Notes: generated by a model from the sequence alone, not told the origin. Counted from the first letter of the stretch, positions 11,405-24,324 are shown. The stretch is 64,000 nt of DNA from Phascolarctos cinereus (GCF_002099425.1 NW_018344037.1:5014001-5078000); one strand, 5' to 3'. Numbers and translations: made by a program.

Positions 11405-12791
11405 CCTGTATTTCTTCAATATGTAGAGAACAGAGGTGTGTATACAATGTTTGTAGCTATGACCAAGGCCTTTGATACTGTCAATCATGAGGGTTTATGG
11501 AAAATTATGTCAAAATTTGATTGCCCAGAGAAGTTCATCAGCATTGTATGTCAATTTCATGACAGCATGCTTGCCTGGGTTCTGGATAATGGACAATGCT
11601 CTTGTGCTTTCCCTGTCACCAATGGCATAAAACAAGGCTTGTACCCATGCTTTTTAGCATGATATTTTCAGCCATGTTGTCAAATGCTTTCAATTAGGAT
11701 GAATATGGTGTCAAGGTCAGCTATCACACACAACTTGAAAAGACTACAAGCCAGAACCAAAGTGGGGGGAGTGTTGGTGCATGATTTTCTGTTTGCAAAT
11801 GATTGTGCACTCAACGCAACCTCTGAAGCTGAGATAAAACATAGTATGGATTGATTGTTCCATGTGCTAATTTTGGCCTGACAATTAACACCAAGAAAAC
11901 ATAGATGCTCCATCAGCCACCAGCACACCATCCAAATGTGGAACCATTAGTTACAGCAAATGGAGAAGTTATGAATTCTGTGGATAAGTTCACTTACCTT
12001 GGTGGTATACTTTCCAGAGATGTACACACTGGTAATGAGGTTGATGCATACATTGCCAGAACTAGCTCAGTGTTTTGGAGGCTTTGAAGGAAAGTGTGGA
12101 AAAGAAGAGGCATTAGACTAACTACCAAACTGAAGGTCTATAGAGCCATTATGCTAACTTCATTGTTGTATGCCTGTGAAACCTGGCCAGTATATCAGCT
12201 TCATGCCAGGAAACTGAATTGCTTCCATTTGAATTGTCCTAGGAATATTCTGAAGATTACCTTGCAGGATAAGATACCAGACACTGAGGTGCTCTCTCTC
12301 AAACTAAACTGCCAACTATTCAAACTCTGCTTCAGAGAGCACAACTCTGATGGCTTGCCACATTTTTCAAATACAAAATGTATACTTGCCAAAAAGACTA
12401 TTTTATGGAGAACTCACACAGGGCAAGCATTCATGTGGTGATAGAAGAAGGGATACAAGGACACTCTGAAGATCTCTCTTAAAAACTTTGGAATTGATTA
12501 TGTAGCACAGGAGACACTGGCACAGGACTGCACAGCATAGCATGCCCACAACAGAAAAGGTGCTGTGCTCATAGTGCACAGCTGAATTGAAATAACTCAA
12601 GAGAAACACAAGATACACAAACTTAGAGAATCCACCCCAAAGGTTCCCAAGAAATATTTGTGCCCAACCTGTGGTAGAACATTCTGAACTTGTATTGGTC
12701 TGATCAGCCACAGTTGGACACACTAAAACTTAACTCTAGCTTAGTGATGTCATTTTGGTCCTCCTCAAAAATGAAGAACAACAACAACAAG
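11405..12791 (+). mobile_element. RTE-clade LINE, 5'-truncated: RT and C-terminal region
   Basis: Non-LTR reverse transcriptase of the RTE type. The frame starting at 11438 reads FVAMTKAFDTVNHEGLWKIM, followed by QFHDSMLAWVLDNGQ and TNGIKQG. The catalytic FADD box reads FAND (11792-11803), so a metal-binding aspartate is replaced. Downstream come VDKFTYLGGILSRDVH (frame 11905-12087) and LLYACETWPVYQLHARKLN (frame 12094-12441). A Cys/His cluster CPTCGR...GLISH lies at about 12660-12715. The 3' end finishes in ACAAC repeats. It is closely related to the full-length copy at 38841-42903, but broken by stops and frameshifts. A 9-bp target duplication flanks it inside an L1. Confidence 0.9.
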
Positions 12792-12800
12792 AGAACCAAG

Positions 12801-13808
12801 TCAAATGTCTAAAACTATGAGTCATTCCCCAGTTGACAAATAATCAAAGGACATTAACAGGGTGTTTTTAGAAGAAAAATTAAAGCTATCTGTATTCATA
12901 TTTAAAATGCTCTAAATCACTATTGATTAGAGAAATTCAAATTAAAACAACTCTGAGGTATTATCTCACACCTATCAGATTGGTTAATAAGACAGAAAAG
13001 AAAAATGAAAAATGTTGTAGGGGATATGGAAAAATTGGATCACTAATGATCTTTTGGTGTAGCTGTGAACTGATCCAACCATTTGGGAGAGCAATTTTGG
13101 AAGTATACCCAAAGTGTTATAAAACTGTGCATACGTTTTGATCCAGCTATACCACTACTGGGTCTATACCACAGAGATAAAATAAAAGGGAAAAGGACTT
13201 ATCTGTAAAAAATATTTATAGCAGCTCTTTTAGTGGTGGCAAAGAATTGGAAATTGGGGAGATGTCCAACAATTGGAGAAATGGGTAAACAAGTTGTGGT
13301 ATGTGATTGTATTACAAAACTACTGTGCTATAAGAAATTAGGAGAAGGATAGTTTCAGAAACACCTAGGAAGACTTATATGAACTGATGCAAAGTGAAGT
13401 GAGCAGAACCCCGAGGGCATTGTATACAGTAATAGCAATGTTGTACAATGATCTCCTTGTGAATTACTTAGCTATTCTCCGCAATACAATTATCCAAGAT
13501 AATTCCAAAGGACTTATGATGAAAAATGTTATTCATTTAAAGAGAAAGAACTGATGGAGACAGAATGGAAATCAAAGATTTTTTAAACTTTTTTGTTTTC
13601 TATTCTGTTTCCTTTTACAACATTGGTAATATAGAAGTATGTTTTGTATGACTGCACATGTATAATCTATATAAAATTGCTTTTGAGGGAGAGGAGAAGG
13701 CAGAAGAAAGGAAAGCAGAGAGTTTGGAACTAAGAATTTTAAAAAATGAATGCTAAAAATTGTTTTACAGGAAATTGAAAAAAAATAAAAGAAAAAAAGA
13801 AAAATAAC
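12801..13808 (+). mobile_element. L1 3' end (right part of split copy)
   Basis: This continues the L1 from 11404. It contains the conserved terminal region (gagaaattcaaattaaaacaa), then gaactgatgcaaagtgaag, and ends in an A-rich tail at 13770-13808. It is non-coding in practice, since the frame is heavily decayed. Confidence 0.85.
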
Positions 13809-14964
13809 AGAGGGAGAATAAAATCTTCCTATGTATCCCTTCCATGGTAAATTTAATGGACAATAGGAGGTATGATTATACAAGAAGAAAATTGATAGTT
13901 CACAGAAGGTAAAACCTAAGGAAGAAAGAAGTAAGATTTATGACTTCAGATATCTGTATACGATTGCACAAAAGATGTATCAAAAATAAGCTCATATTGC
14001 ATGGAGAGAAATTGGAATTCATAATTATCACCAAGAATCTTTGGTATTGGATAACTGACTAAACTTATGGCTCTGAAAATACGTACTTTATCCAAAAGGA
14101 ACAGAGACGATAAAGAGAAAAGATAGAAATGCTTATTAGGAAGAAATACTGCTGTAAGGTGAAGTCATACTGTCTACAAAACTGTTTGAAAGTGTAATTT
14201 TCTCATGCATCAGTGTCTTTTACCTACCTGATGTTGTCTTCCACTACTCACAGTTCCTTCTCTGAGGAGTTTCAAATTTTCCTGAGTTCTCTCTATCTTG
14301 CTCTAGATCTCTTCATCCTTCACTGTGATTTTGTTTGGGAAAATGCACTTCTTATCAGCCCATGTAACTGATAAGAATACGCTGTCCAGAACAATTGGAC
14401 ACCGTAGAGGAGATAAGAAGGTAAGCAAGCATACCATATGCTGGGCACAGAAAAATGATAAAGAAGAGACAAAATTTCAGTTATCTGGTTTTCCTGACAC
14501 ACTCTTTCTCTGCACAAAGAAGGAAGGCTAATTTTAGCTTGTTTGAATGACCATTTTATCATTCAGAATGGTGATGATGTCATGGAATCTTCATGTTCTG
14601 AAGATGATTCTTGCCTGTATAGAGAAGGTAGTTTCTAAAATAGAAATTACAAGGACTTTTAAAGAATATGACCACTTGTTTGCCATACAAGAATGAAGAG
14701 GAAAAAACTGGTACAACCTGATCCTATATAAATCATATGTTTGGGTAAAGTAGACTTCAAACAGTTCAATGAAAGGAGAAAGGAATATGCTATGCCTTCA
14801 AATTCTAAATGACAAGTCGTATCAGGAAAGATTTTTTTTAATTCCTCAAACAAAATTATTACAACACAAGTAAAAATAATGAAGACAAAAAGGGGATTAT
14901 GTCTAAAGAGAAAGATGTAGAGGTTAAGGTAATTAATTGACAAACTTGGGATATATGTTTATCT
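13809..14964. other. No gene recognised
   Basis: Open frames up to 94 codons on both strands lack recognisable domains. No repeat family is evident by eye. Confidence 0.35.
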
Positions 14965-16500
14965 TATTTTATTATAATTTTTTTTTAGTTTAATTGTTCA
15001 ATACATCTTTTCTTCCTAATCTATCAAACTCTTGTTACAATGAAGCAACATCAACAGGGAAAAAAATTAAAAAGAGCAATTAAGGTAAAACAACACATAA
15101 ATCTTATCTGATGATATATGTAATATTCTATATACTTACACCCCAACTCTGCAAATAAGTTAAGGAATTGCATTCTCTTATCTCTTCTCCATAAGAAAAT
15201 TTAGTAATTTTAATTACATATTGTTCAATTTTATGTATGCATTTTGTCCATGATTTTGAATACTGTTTTTCTTATTCTGTTTGTTTCAGTCTGTATCAAT
15301 TCATATCAAATTTTTTTTTGCATCTCTGAAACTATCACAATCATCATTTGTTATAATGTAGTAATACTCTGTATTTTATATTGTAAACCAAATAATCTTC
15401 ATCAATCATTTTACCTTATAAAGAAAATCGGCAAAACATTCTATAATAAACTTATAAATTCCATTTCTGCAATTTTTAGTTTCCTTTCTGAATTAAAAAA
15501 AAATTGTTTTATTGATGCTCTTTTTTAGATCAATCACTGTCTTCTAATCTATTTCTGTCTGGCAGAATAGAAGCACTAACTTCTAAAGCATATGTGTAGT
15601 CCATCAAAACAGATCAACACGTTGGCCACATATGAGCACAACTCTCATTCTGTATCTTCTTGCCGAGGGGCAGAAGTTATATTTCAGTATCGGGATTTTG
15701 AAGCCATTATTAGGTGATACTTTGGTCAGAGATTAGGGTTCTTTCAAAATTTTTTTCTTGATAGTTATCTCATATGTATGTATAAATACATACATACATA
15801 CATGCATTTATATATTTACACATGCATGTGTATCTGTGTATTTTTTTGCTCCTCCTGCTAACTTCACTTTGCCTATAAATTCATGTAAGAGTTTTTATAT
15901 TCATCTGAATTCAGCACATTTCTCATGTCTTATAATGAAGTGACATTATGTTACATTTACATGCCACATACCACATACCACAATTTATTTACCCATTTCC
16001 CTATTTGAGGACATTCAATTTTCTTTTCAAATTTCTTGCCAAAACAAAGAGTACTGCCCTAAATATTCTTATATGTTGAAATCCTTTCCCTTTGTTACTG
16101 ACCTACTTGTTTGCCTCTGATAATTCTACAATATATTTATCAAGTAATACTATGTATTCTAGTCATCTGTACTAAGATAGGACCTTATATGATCATTATT
16201 TGGATATGCAGAGTTCATCACTTTTTTAAAGGTAGTTATTTAAATGTTTATTACTTTTATTTAAGGTATTTATTTAAAAGTTGATTTTAATTATCATTTA
16301 ATATTTTTTTAGATATAGTTCTATACTTTATTCCAGAATGTTTACACCTATTCATAGCTCCATCAAATTTGTATTAGTGTGTCTATACTACCTTAATTTC
16401 TTGGATAATTATTGCTCAAAGTTCTAAAGATACCCTGTGGGATTTGGAAATGTCTGTAGTTCCATTTAACCACTTAACATCAGTTAACTTTTATAAAAGA
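14965..16500 (-). mobile_element. Old L1 3' end
   Basis: Minus-strand matches to the marsupial L1 3'UTR and terminal ORF2 region occur in order: the atcaattcatat block near 15295, the hydrophobic T-rich block, the 'ccacaatttatttacccatttccc' type block (about 15980), and the ccagaatg...cctattcatagctccatcaa block (about 16333-16370). It is strongly diverged, and ends are uncertain by tens of bases. A TATG/TACA microsatellite at 15775-15812 lies inside it. Confidence 0.6.
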
Positions 16501-18982
16501 ATATTTACCTCAAACGAGTGACAAGAAAAGAATTATAAACATTTTCCCTATAACTTGGAAGCACACTGTTTCCTACCTCACCACACTCTTTTAGGAGAAT
16601 GGGCATAAACTTAGCTCAACTACTACATAACATTAATTTAATGAATTCAAGTCCAGATGCAGTACTATCATGGGATGAATCTTAGTCTCACCTGCCACTG
16701 GCTGTGTTCTGAATGTTTTCCTTGATCTTTAGGGCATCAGTAGTGAACAGGCTAAAATACTCAGATGATGGAATGGTTGGAAATAACACCAGGACTTATG
16801 AAATGTATGAGATTGGAATTTCCAATCCCTCCACCTAAAAAGGAAAAAAATTACAAGGCATGCAAAAAAAATCATGGAATTAGAACCTTGCAGGGGACAT
16901 GTAGTAGGCCTTGATTAGAGAAAGTCAGTTTTGAGCATACTTGGTACAATTAATAAAAGCTAATTCATGTTAATGTGTTTAGCTAACATATGTAACATTA
17001 CTTCAACATAATTTATGACTTGACATACTCTAAGAGTGACTAATTATGCAATTTTCAGACAGTACAGTAGGCTAACAAGAGTAGTCAGGCATTTTTTTGA
17101 CAGTCATCAAGGCACCTAAAACAGACAACTGCTTTCTTTACCCACATGTATATCCAAACTCCTTTTTGAGTCTGCAGAAAAAGAATATGACAAGGGGTAT
17201 GTCTTCCCATAAAGAAATTGTCAGAATGAAGAGTTGGAAGAGCAAACCTTTTTTGATACATTTAATCCCCTTTACTTGGGTATGACTTAAGAAATTCTAT
17301 GTTGGTTTTGCGTTTGAGGGTAGAGGTTTCTATTTCAAATGATGCAAATAAAGAAGGCATGATGAAACAGAAACACAAGAAGGAAACTTAAGATATCAAA
17401 AGTGAGGAATTGAACTATGGGAAATATGAATTCAAAAACTTCCTTCCTGGTTTTCTTTTCTTTTTCTTTAACATTTTTCACTATAACTCAGAAGATTAGG
17501 GGATTTTTTTTCCTGCATGGAGAAAAAGTATCTTTTCTGCTTTTCACAACAAGGCTCAAGACAGGCGAAAGAGAAGAGGAAAAAATTGCTGCTATTGGCA
17601 TCAGCTTCATCTCTTGTCAGCAATCATGTGCCTTGTGACAGTAAATTGTTACTTTCCTTATAGATATCTTTCAAAATGTTTCAACAGCTTTTGTGCTTTT
17701 TGCATGTGTGCCAGAGAGTATGAACAGGCAGGAATAATAATAAAAAGGAGGGGGAAAACTATCAATGTCTATTTGATCTTTAGCAAAAATTTTATTAGCA
17801 GAACTGTGACTTGGTTCATAGAAGATACAATTTATCTTTCATCTTTAAAGATTAAAAACACTAAAACATATATGTTTTTGAACTCAGAAATATCTGGTTC
17901 AAACTGCATAACAAAACTCAACAGCTCACCCTTTACATTGATCCCAAAGAAGAATGCCAAGTATTTAAATGTCAGTTGAGCTAGGAGCAGTTTTGGATCA
18001 AACATGAAGTCTTTACAGAATTATTTCTGTTCCTCATATTCCAAATAAAAGGTCAAATAAAAATGTTTCCCTTCATATATGAAAATAACACTGAGTAGGA
18101 TTATTATTGATGGTAATTTTTATTGATGATACTATCAATGTAATTTTAGTGTGAAATAAAATTATTATAAATCATATTTAATAATCTCTCCATATATGAA
18201 ATTATTTAGGAGATATCAGTGGCAATGTATTTATTTTCTAAATGTAAAGGGGAATATTATGGAGATGAGCAGGTACTGTCACCTGCCTTGTTTACTATGC
18301 ATATGGAACTTTTCAGTATCAAATACAATCAGGATTGCACTAAAAATGTACAATTGACACACTAAAAATTTTATTTGCATTGACACTTATCCTATAAGTT
18401 TTTTTTTCCCCTCTGGACAAGCAATAAAATAACTAAGCCCTAATTTATAGCATTTGTTGATTTCACAATTATCTCACTGGCTGATTGAAACTGGCTGTAG
18501 TACACTCCTGTACTAACAGGAACTTCAAGTTTTATGACAGCTGCTGCATTAGCAATTTTATTGAGCTTCCTGTAGGTGATATCTTAGATTCCCTCCTACT
18601 ACTTCAGAGTCGGTGTGAATTGACCATGATAATTAATCATGATAATTGGAAAGAGGAGGAGGAGGAGAAAAAAGAAAAGGAAGAGAAGAAGCAGGATCAG
18701 GATAGCTAATTATAGCTTTCTCATCTAAACACTTTCATAATCACCAGTCTTTTGATTTCTAGACAATGGGGAAGCAATGCTCTCTTGCAATCCCCTGGTC
18801 TATCTTCCCTTTTTCCAGCATACGTAGATACAAGTTTATTCTAAGAGAGAGGTGTGGTGCTAGGAAGATTATTACAGAAACAATGCTTTACTACTGGGTT
18901 AGTGAAACCCATTAGTTACAAAACATAGAATCATGAATTTGGAAATCTCTGAGACCTTCTAGTCTATATATGTATACAATTC
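16501..18982. other. Unassigned AT-rich sequence
   Basis: The longest open frame (17614-17979, plus, 121 codons) has no motif I recognise and no coding-like neighbours. A purine-rich run (GAGGAGGAGGAGAAA) lies near 18655-18690. I see no gene or repeat family. Confidence 0.35.
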
Positions 18983-19255
18983 AGCAGTTAGTGGCACAGT
19001 GTTAGAGCAGTGAGCTTGGAGTAAAGAGGATATGAGTTTACATGCAGCTTCAGATACTTACCAGTTGTGTGAACTGATATAGAACTTCACCTCTTTCTAC
19101 TTCATATTTCTTAACTGTGACATGGTAATTATAATGACAACTACCTCCCAAGGTTTTATGAGAATGAAATGAGGTATTGTTTATAAAGCACTTAACACAA
19201 TGCCTAACACATAGTAGGCACACTATATAAATGATAGTTACAGTGATGATGAGTA
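18983..19255 (+). mobile_element. MIR/CORE-SINE, nearly full length
   Basis: It runs from tRNA-like head (ggcacagtgttagagcagtg) through the core to the 3' tail (agcacttaacacaatgcctaacacatagtaggcac). Typical MIR layout, moderately diverged. Confidence 0.85.
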
Positions 19256-19268
19256 CGCAAAAAGACAG

Positions 19269-19294
19269 ACATATACATACATACATACATACAT
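19269..19294. repeat. (CATA)n microsatellite
   Basis: Tandem CATA directly after the MIR tail. Confidence 0.85.
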
Positions 19295-19684
19295 CTGTAC
19301 AGTTGTTCAGTCACTTCAATTGTGTCTAGGTTCTGTAATTTTGCCAGAAATTAAAACTGGACTATTATAGTTGGGAGATATCTTCCTCTTCCCTCTGCTG
19401 TTTGAAAACAAAACATTCTGACAATATTTACCCATTTCTAATCAAATGACACATCTTTTTTTCTCACCTATTACATGACACAAAGTATATCTACCAACTC
19501 AGTTCATCTGGGACTAGTGAGGTAAAATGGCAATTAAATATATGATCCCTGAGGAAAGAATTGTTTCATTTTTTTTCTTTGTATCCCTGATGCCTAGGAC
19601 AAGTCCATATATGTAATAAACATGTTATGTTTGTGTAATTTTATTTTCCAAGTAATATTTTTTTTCTGTTACACTCAGGTTTAT

Positions 19685-19760
19685 TAATATATATATATAT
19701 ATGTATATATATGTATATATATGTATATATATATATGTATATATGCATATATATATATAA
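19685..19760. repeat. (TA)n / TATG microsatellite
   Basis: An uninterrupted alternating AT tract with regular TG substitutions. Confidence 0.9.
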
Positions 19761-20115
19761 ACCTAGTCATTAGTAAATACAGAAGTTCACAGGATGGAAT
19801 GAAATCAGCCAAACCAAGAAGACAATTTATTTACTAATAAACAATAGGAAAAACAATAACAACAACTTAGAAATAACACAGGACTCTGGTTAAAGTAATA
19901 AACCATAAAGTCTTCAAAAAATTTATGGTAAAACAAACTTGCATCTCTGAATGGAGAAATAACTGATTAGAGATGAAAATTTAGGTATGCATTATCAGAC
20001 ACAACCAACATTGATTAATTTTGCTGGATTAAACATATTTATTATTAAAAAGGGCTTCCACTCAAAGAGAGAGGAATGGGAATGGTAGTAAGTACTGAAG
20101 ATAAGTAAAATAAAA

Positions 20116-20116
20116 C

Positions 20117-20151
<35 letters not shown>
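20116..20151. repeat. (ATT)n microsatellite
   Basis: Twelve perfect trinucleotide units. Confidence 0.9.
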
Positions 20152-20152
<1 letters not shown>

Positions 20153-21286
20153 ATTTCTAAATTTCTCAAAAGTAAAGAAGGAAAAATATGTAATTTTGTT
20201 AAATTTGTGAGATATATACATGTATGCATATATACACAAACACACAGAAGATACACAAACAATATGTACCTGATGTTCTGAGGTGAATATCCCAATTTCA
20301 ACATTTATTGACTATTCAGGTCCCTAGACAAAGACTACTTACTATATTCTCTCATGGTTCTAGGATAAAGTCCAGAGGTTTGAGTGACATCTTTCTAATT
20401 CTATACATTTCAATCATAACCATCTACATCAATGTCCTTCCCAACATGACTGTCATTTGATATTTATTTTTCATCCAGACATAATTGACTTTTAAGAAGA
20501 TAAATTTGATAGAAACATTCCCCCAAAAGTATTTAACACAATCTCCAAGCTGAATATAGACACCATTGAGCTAAAGGTTAGAGTTAAACAGTAGGAAAAA
20601 CATAACTCACAAATCCTAGAATTCCTTTTGTTGGAATTCTCAATATATTTCCATTAGGTATTGTATAGCTTTTATACTGGGGTCATAGTATATATTCTTG
20701 CATTTGCTTTTCTTATTGAATTCAGTCTATCCCTTACTCCCAATGTAGACACTGACATCAGATATTCTGGGTAAACTATTTAGGATATTATTGAAAAATT
20801 CCACATCCCCTGAAGCTGTTGAAGTTAACAATGTCCTGCTTTGAACTAAGAGCTTGGGGTGAGCTTTAGACCCAGACTGAGGTCAAGTAATTCCTTCTCA
20901 GATATGAATGTCTGTCTCTGTTTCTTTTCTTCCTCCTTCCTTCCTTCTGTTTCCCTTCCTCTATATCTCCCTCCCTTTCTCAAGTCAGATTTTATATGTT
21001 CCAAAAAACAGTCTCTGAGTTCTTGGTGTTATCTATGTTAGTGGTTTTATGCAAGATCCATTAGGCCTTTAATTTTTAGGTATCAGCTTAGACTTTCATC
21101 ACTTTAAGTGGGATGGGATAATTGTCTAAACTAATCCCTGTCCCACAATGTCAGTATACATTCATGTAAGATGTAACATGGACATGTGTGTATATGCATG
21201 CATGTGTAGTTATATATATATGCATGTATACTAGAGTGATGAATACACTGTATATACATGCATACAAACACATATTTATGCATGTA

Positions 21287-21620
21287 TGTGGCAACTGAAA
21301 GATGAAATGACTGGAAAACAAAGATTTGATCTTCTGAGCACATAGATTTATTAAGCAACACGTGCCAATTACCTAACAAATTGAGACCAGACCCCTACCT
21401 CAGCTTAGGACTGGATCCCAAACACAGAGGGAGATAGATTTTTATGCATCAAAAACAAATATTCAAATAAGGCCAATTAATTAAAATGAAAGAATATGCA
21501 TTAGGTTTCTTCTCTGATTTCTAATTGGATGAAAGATTAACATTATACAATAAAAGGAAACCTATCAACACGATGGTCAGAATTGAGATGTGATGTTTGA
21601 TTCTCTAGCCCTAATCCATC
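21287..21620 (-). mobile_element. Possible solo LTR fossil of an endogenous retrovirus
   Basis: On the minus strand the order looks LTR-like: a gcataaaaat TATA-like box, then a GG-rich R-like stretch, then an AATAAA polyadenylation signal, with the left end at tgtggc. No internal viral genes are seen on either side. Family and right boundary are uncertain. It looks old. Confidence 0.35.
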
Positions 21621-21650
21621 ATCAGCCTACCCAAAAGTCAGAGAGATGTA

Positions 21651-21712
<62 letters not shown>

Positions 21713-21746
21713 TTACTACTACCATCATTACCACCACCTACTACTA
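21651..21746. repeat. (TAC)n trinucleotide microsatellite
   Basis: About twenty perfect units (21651-21712), then an imperfect tail. The long Leu-only and Thr-only open frames here are artefacts of the repeat. Confidence 0.95.
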
Positions 21747-21879
21747 CTATAGTTTTCACAGGTTTTTTTTTTTTGCATATGACTCCTTTCCCCAGCAACT
21801 AATTTCCTTGTGTATATTGAACACTTTGCTACTGTGTTTATTTGATTCTAATTCTTATTTACCTAATCTGTTTTACAAA

Positions 21880-22794
21880 TAATTTCCATCCAATTTTTTT
21901 TAAATAGCACCAGATAGTTTTAATGGTCACTATTTTATACTGTAATTTGAGAACAAATTCTGCTTCATTTCCGTCATACTAACATGTTTTACCATTACTT
22001 CCCTTTGGAATTTTGAACTTTTGTTCTTCCACATGAATATTGTTTTTTTTTTTTATATTCCAAATTTAGAACTGCTTTTTGGTAGTTTTATTTCTATTAT
22101 TTTACTTAATCTCTAAATTTGCTTATGTAATATGGGTGTAAATATGTTGATATAGTGCAACAAAGAACAATTAATATCTCTCCAATTATTAGTCCTTCCT
22201 TATTTTTGTAGAACATATTTTATAGCTATTGTCATATAAGTCCTGCATTTATTTTGATAGGTGATATTTAGTTGTTTTATTTTTAATATAGTCAATAGTT
22301 ATTTTGAATGGGATTTCTTTTTCCATCTCTTCCATGTGTCTTTTGTGAAAAAGGAAAGCCATATGGTCTTTGCCCATTTATTTTATATCCTGTTAAAATA
22401 TGGGTTACTGATTCCTTCACTTAATCTTTTTTTGCAAACTTTAGTTTGTTTAAGTTAAACATTATATCATCTACAAATAGTAATAATTTTTGTTTATCTT
22501 TGCATTTATTACCTTAATTTTTCATGTACTTTTGCTACTACTTGGATTTGTTGAACCAGATTAAATAAAATTGTTCATAATGGATATTCTTCCTTTTACT
22601 CTTCATTTATTGGAATTTTTTTGGTATTTAACCTGCAATGAATAATGTAATGATTCTTGATTTTGATAAACACTATACCATTTTAAAGAAAGTCTATTTT
22701 TATTTTGTCACGGTCTTTAAGATAAATGAGTTTTGTCAAACTTTCTTGCTTTTGAAAAATCACATATAATCATTGTTTTTTATTGTTTTTATTA
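21880..22794 (-). mobile_element. L1 ORF2 fragment (left part)
   Basis: Antisense matches to the L1 ORF2 RT and post-RT regions seen at 2750-3600 occur: 'gttcttccacatgaat', 'gttattttgaatgggatttct', 'atatcatctacaaatag'. It is strongly diverged and is separated from 22986-23645 by an L2-like segment. Confidence 0.75.
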
Positions 22795-22985
22795 TTGATC
22801 AATCAATAAATATTTGGAAGTGATTTTTATGCACCAGTCATTGTGCTAAGTGACAGAAATAAAATCTTGCCTTTAATGAGCTTTGATTCTAATTAGAAAA
22901 AAAATCACACATATAATTCAGTATATATGAAATAAAGATAGGATATGGAAATACAAAAAGAAGCTTTAGAGAGAAAGCCATTAAC
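22795..22985 (-). mobile_element. L2 3'-end fragment inside L1
   Basis: It aligns with the L2 3'UTR copies at 24505 and 28622 in the same orientation: aataaatattt..., tgcaccagtcattgtgctaag, and a run equivalent to 'aatatgcaaataaatata'. L1 ORF2 sequence lies on both sides. Confidence 0.6.
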
Positions 22986-23645
22986 AACTATGGTCTATTA
23001 TACTGCTGCTGTTTTTTAGGTTTGTTTTATTTTTTCTGCATTCCTGATCTACTTTCAAATTGATTGTAGGTCATATTTTGGATATTTTGCTTTGGTTACT
23101 TTTCTTAAATTTCATTGTGTGTGGGGGGGTATGTGGGTGTGTGTGTATGTAAAAATTAGAAGTAATAGTCTATATTTTTCTCTATTGTCATCAGTATTTT
23201 TAGGTGTAACAACCATATTTGCTTCAGGAAAGAAGTTGACTGTATTATCTCTTCACATTTTTGCAAAAAAAAAAAGTATATAATATTGTGGTTTAATGTC
23301 TTTTGAATGCTTTATACATGTCTATTGTAAGTTCATCCGGGTCTTTTCATCCCTTGAATGGTTCATTTATTACTTTTTCAATTTCTTTTTCTGAGACTGG
23401 GTTTTTTAAATGGTCAGTTTCTTGTTCTATTATTCTGGGGATTTTATATGTCTTTAAATATTAATCAATGAATTTGAAGTTTTCCATTTTCTTGGTATTT
23501 AATTGAGCAAAATAGTTAATAAATTCTATTTTTTTCCTCTGTCAATTGTGAATTCTATTTTATCATTCTGAGTATTGGTGATCTGGTTTCCTTTCAAATA
23601 AAAATTAGATTTGCAAATGGCTTATCCATTTTATTAGTCTTTCAA
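22986..23645 (-). mobile_element. L1 ORF2 fragment (right part)
   Basis: It continues the antisense ORF2 upstream of the palm. Matches include tcaatttctttttctgagactgggtt and gagcaaaatagtt, as in the copy at 1967-6640 (about 4010-4140). A TG run lies near 23120-23150. Confidence 0.75.
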
Positions 23646-23659
23646 AAACTCTCTTGATT

Positions 23660-24140
23660 TTACTTATTAAAGAATCACAGAATTAAAGAGTTGGAAGAGA
23701 CATCAATGAATATTTAGTCCAAAACATATACAAAAGGAGTCATCATTGTAACCTGTTCAACTAATGCTCTCCAGGCTCCACTTAAAGACATATAAGGAGT
23801 AGCAAGTTACCACCCTCTATAATGTTTTGGAACAGCTACATTTGTTTGGAAGGTTTTTTTTTAAATTTGTTTCTTTTGTTTTTGTTTGTTATAATATCAA
23901 GCTTAATTTTTCTTATTGTAAATTCCACTTGTTTCTTCTGGTTCTTCCTTCTAGATTCAAAAATACCAGCAATACTCTTCCCTTTACATGACCAACCTCA
24001 AAATAATTCAAGACCTTAATCATGCCCTTCCTACCTTTTGAATGCCCCAAGCTAAAAATTCTAATTTCTTTCCTCTTTAGTGGATTCAAGGCACTTCATT
24101 TTCCTAATTGGTTTCCCTTTTATACCCTCTGCCTTTCATT
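23660..24140 (-). mobile_element. CR1/L3 LINE 3' region
   Basis: Read antisense, it matches the CR1-type 3' end: gaatcacagaatt...ttggaagagacatc near the element's 3' terminus, then tccaggctcc..., atcaagc, ttccactt...ttcttccttct, and 'cttaatcatgcccttcct'. CR1/L3 LINEs are ancient in mammals. No frame is open. Confidence 0.7.
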
Positions 24141-24324
24141 TGTTTTTCTTGTACTGTTTTACCTACATTGAACATCTTCTTCAGAGGAAGTATGATGAAG
24201 ACAAAGTAGTGAGACTAAATAGTCACTGGGGTTGGAAAGCTATGCCTTTTAATTAAGTTCAAGTTGACATTAGGTTCTTTTTTAAATTTTCATACTACAT
24301 TACTGGATGAGATTTTAGGTGGAA

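Larger units (their letters stand above)
19295..21286. other. Mostly unassigned; short L2 scrap and microsatellites
   Basis: About 19555-19625 (tttgtatccctgatgcctagg ... aataaacatg) resembles the L2 3' end on the plus strand. A (TA)n/(TATG) run occupies 19685-19760 and (ATT)n occupies 20116-20151. Nothing else is recognised. Confidence 0.45.

Noticed and set aside
17614-17979. 121-codon plus-strand frame
   Set aside because: No motif, AT-driven composition, no flanking gene signals; treated as chance.
21590-21882. Poly-Leu and poly-Thr open frames
   Set aside because: Translation of the (TAC)n repeat in different frames.
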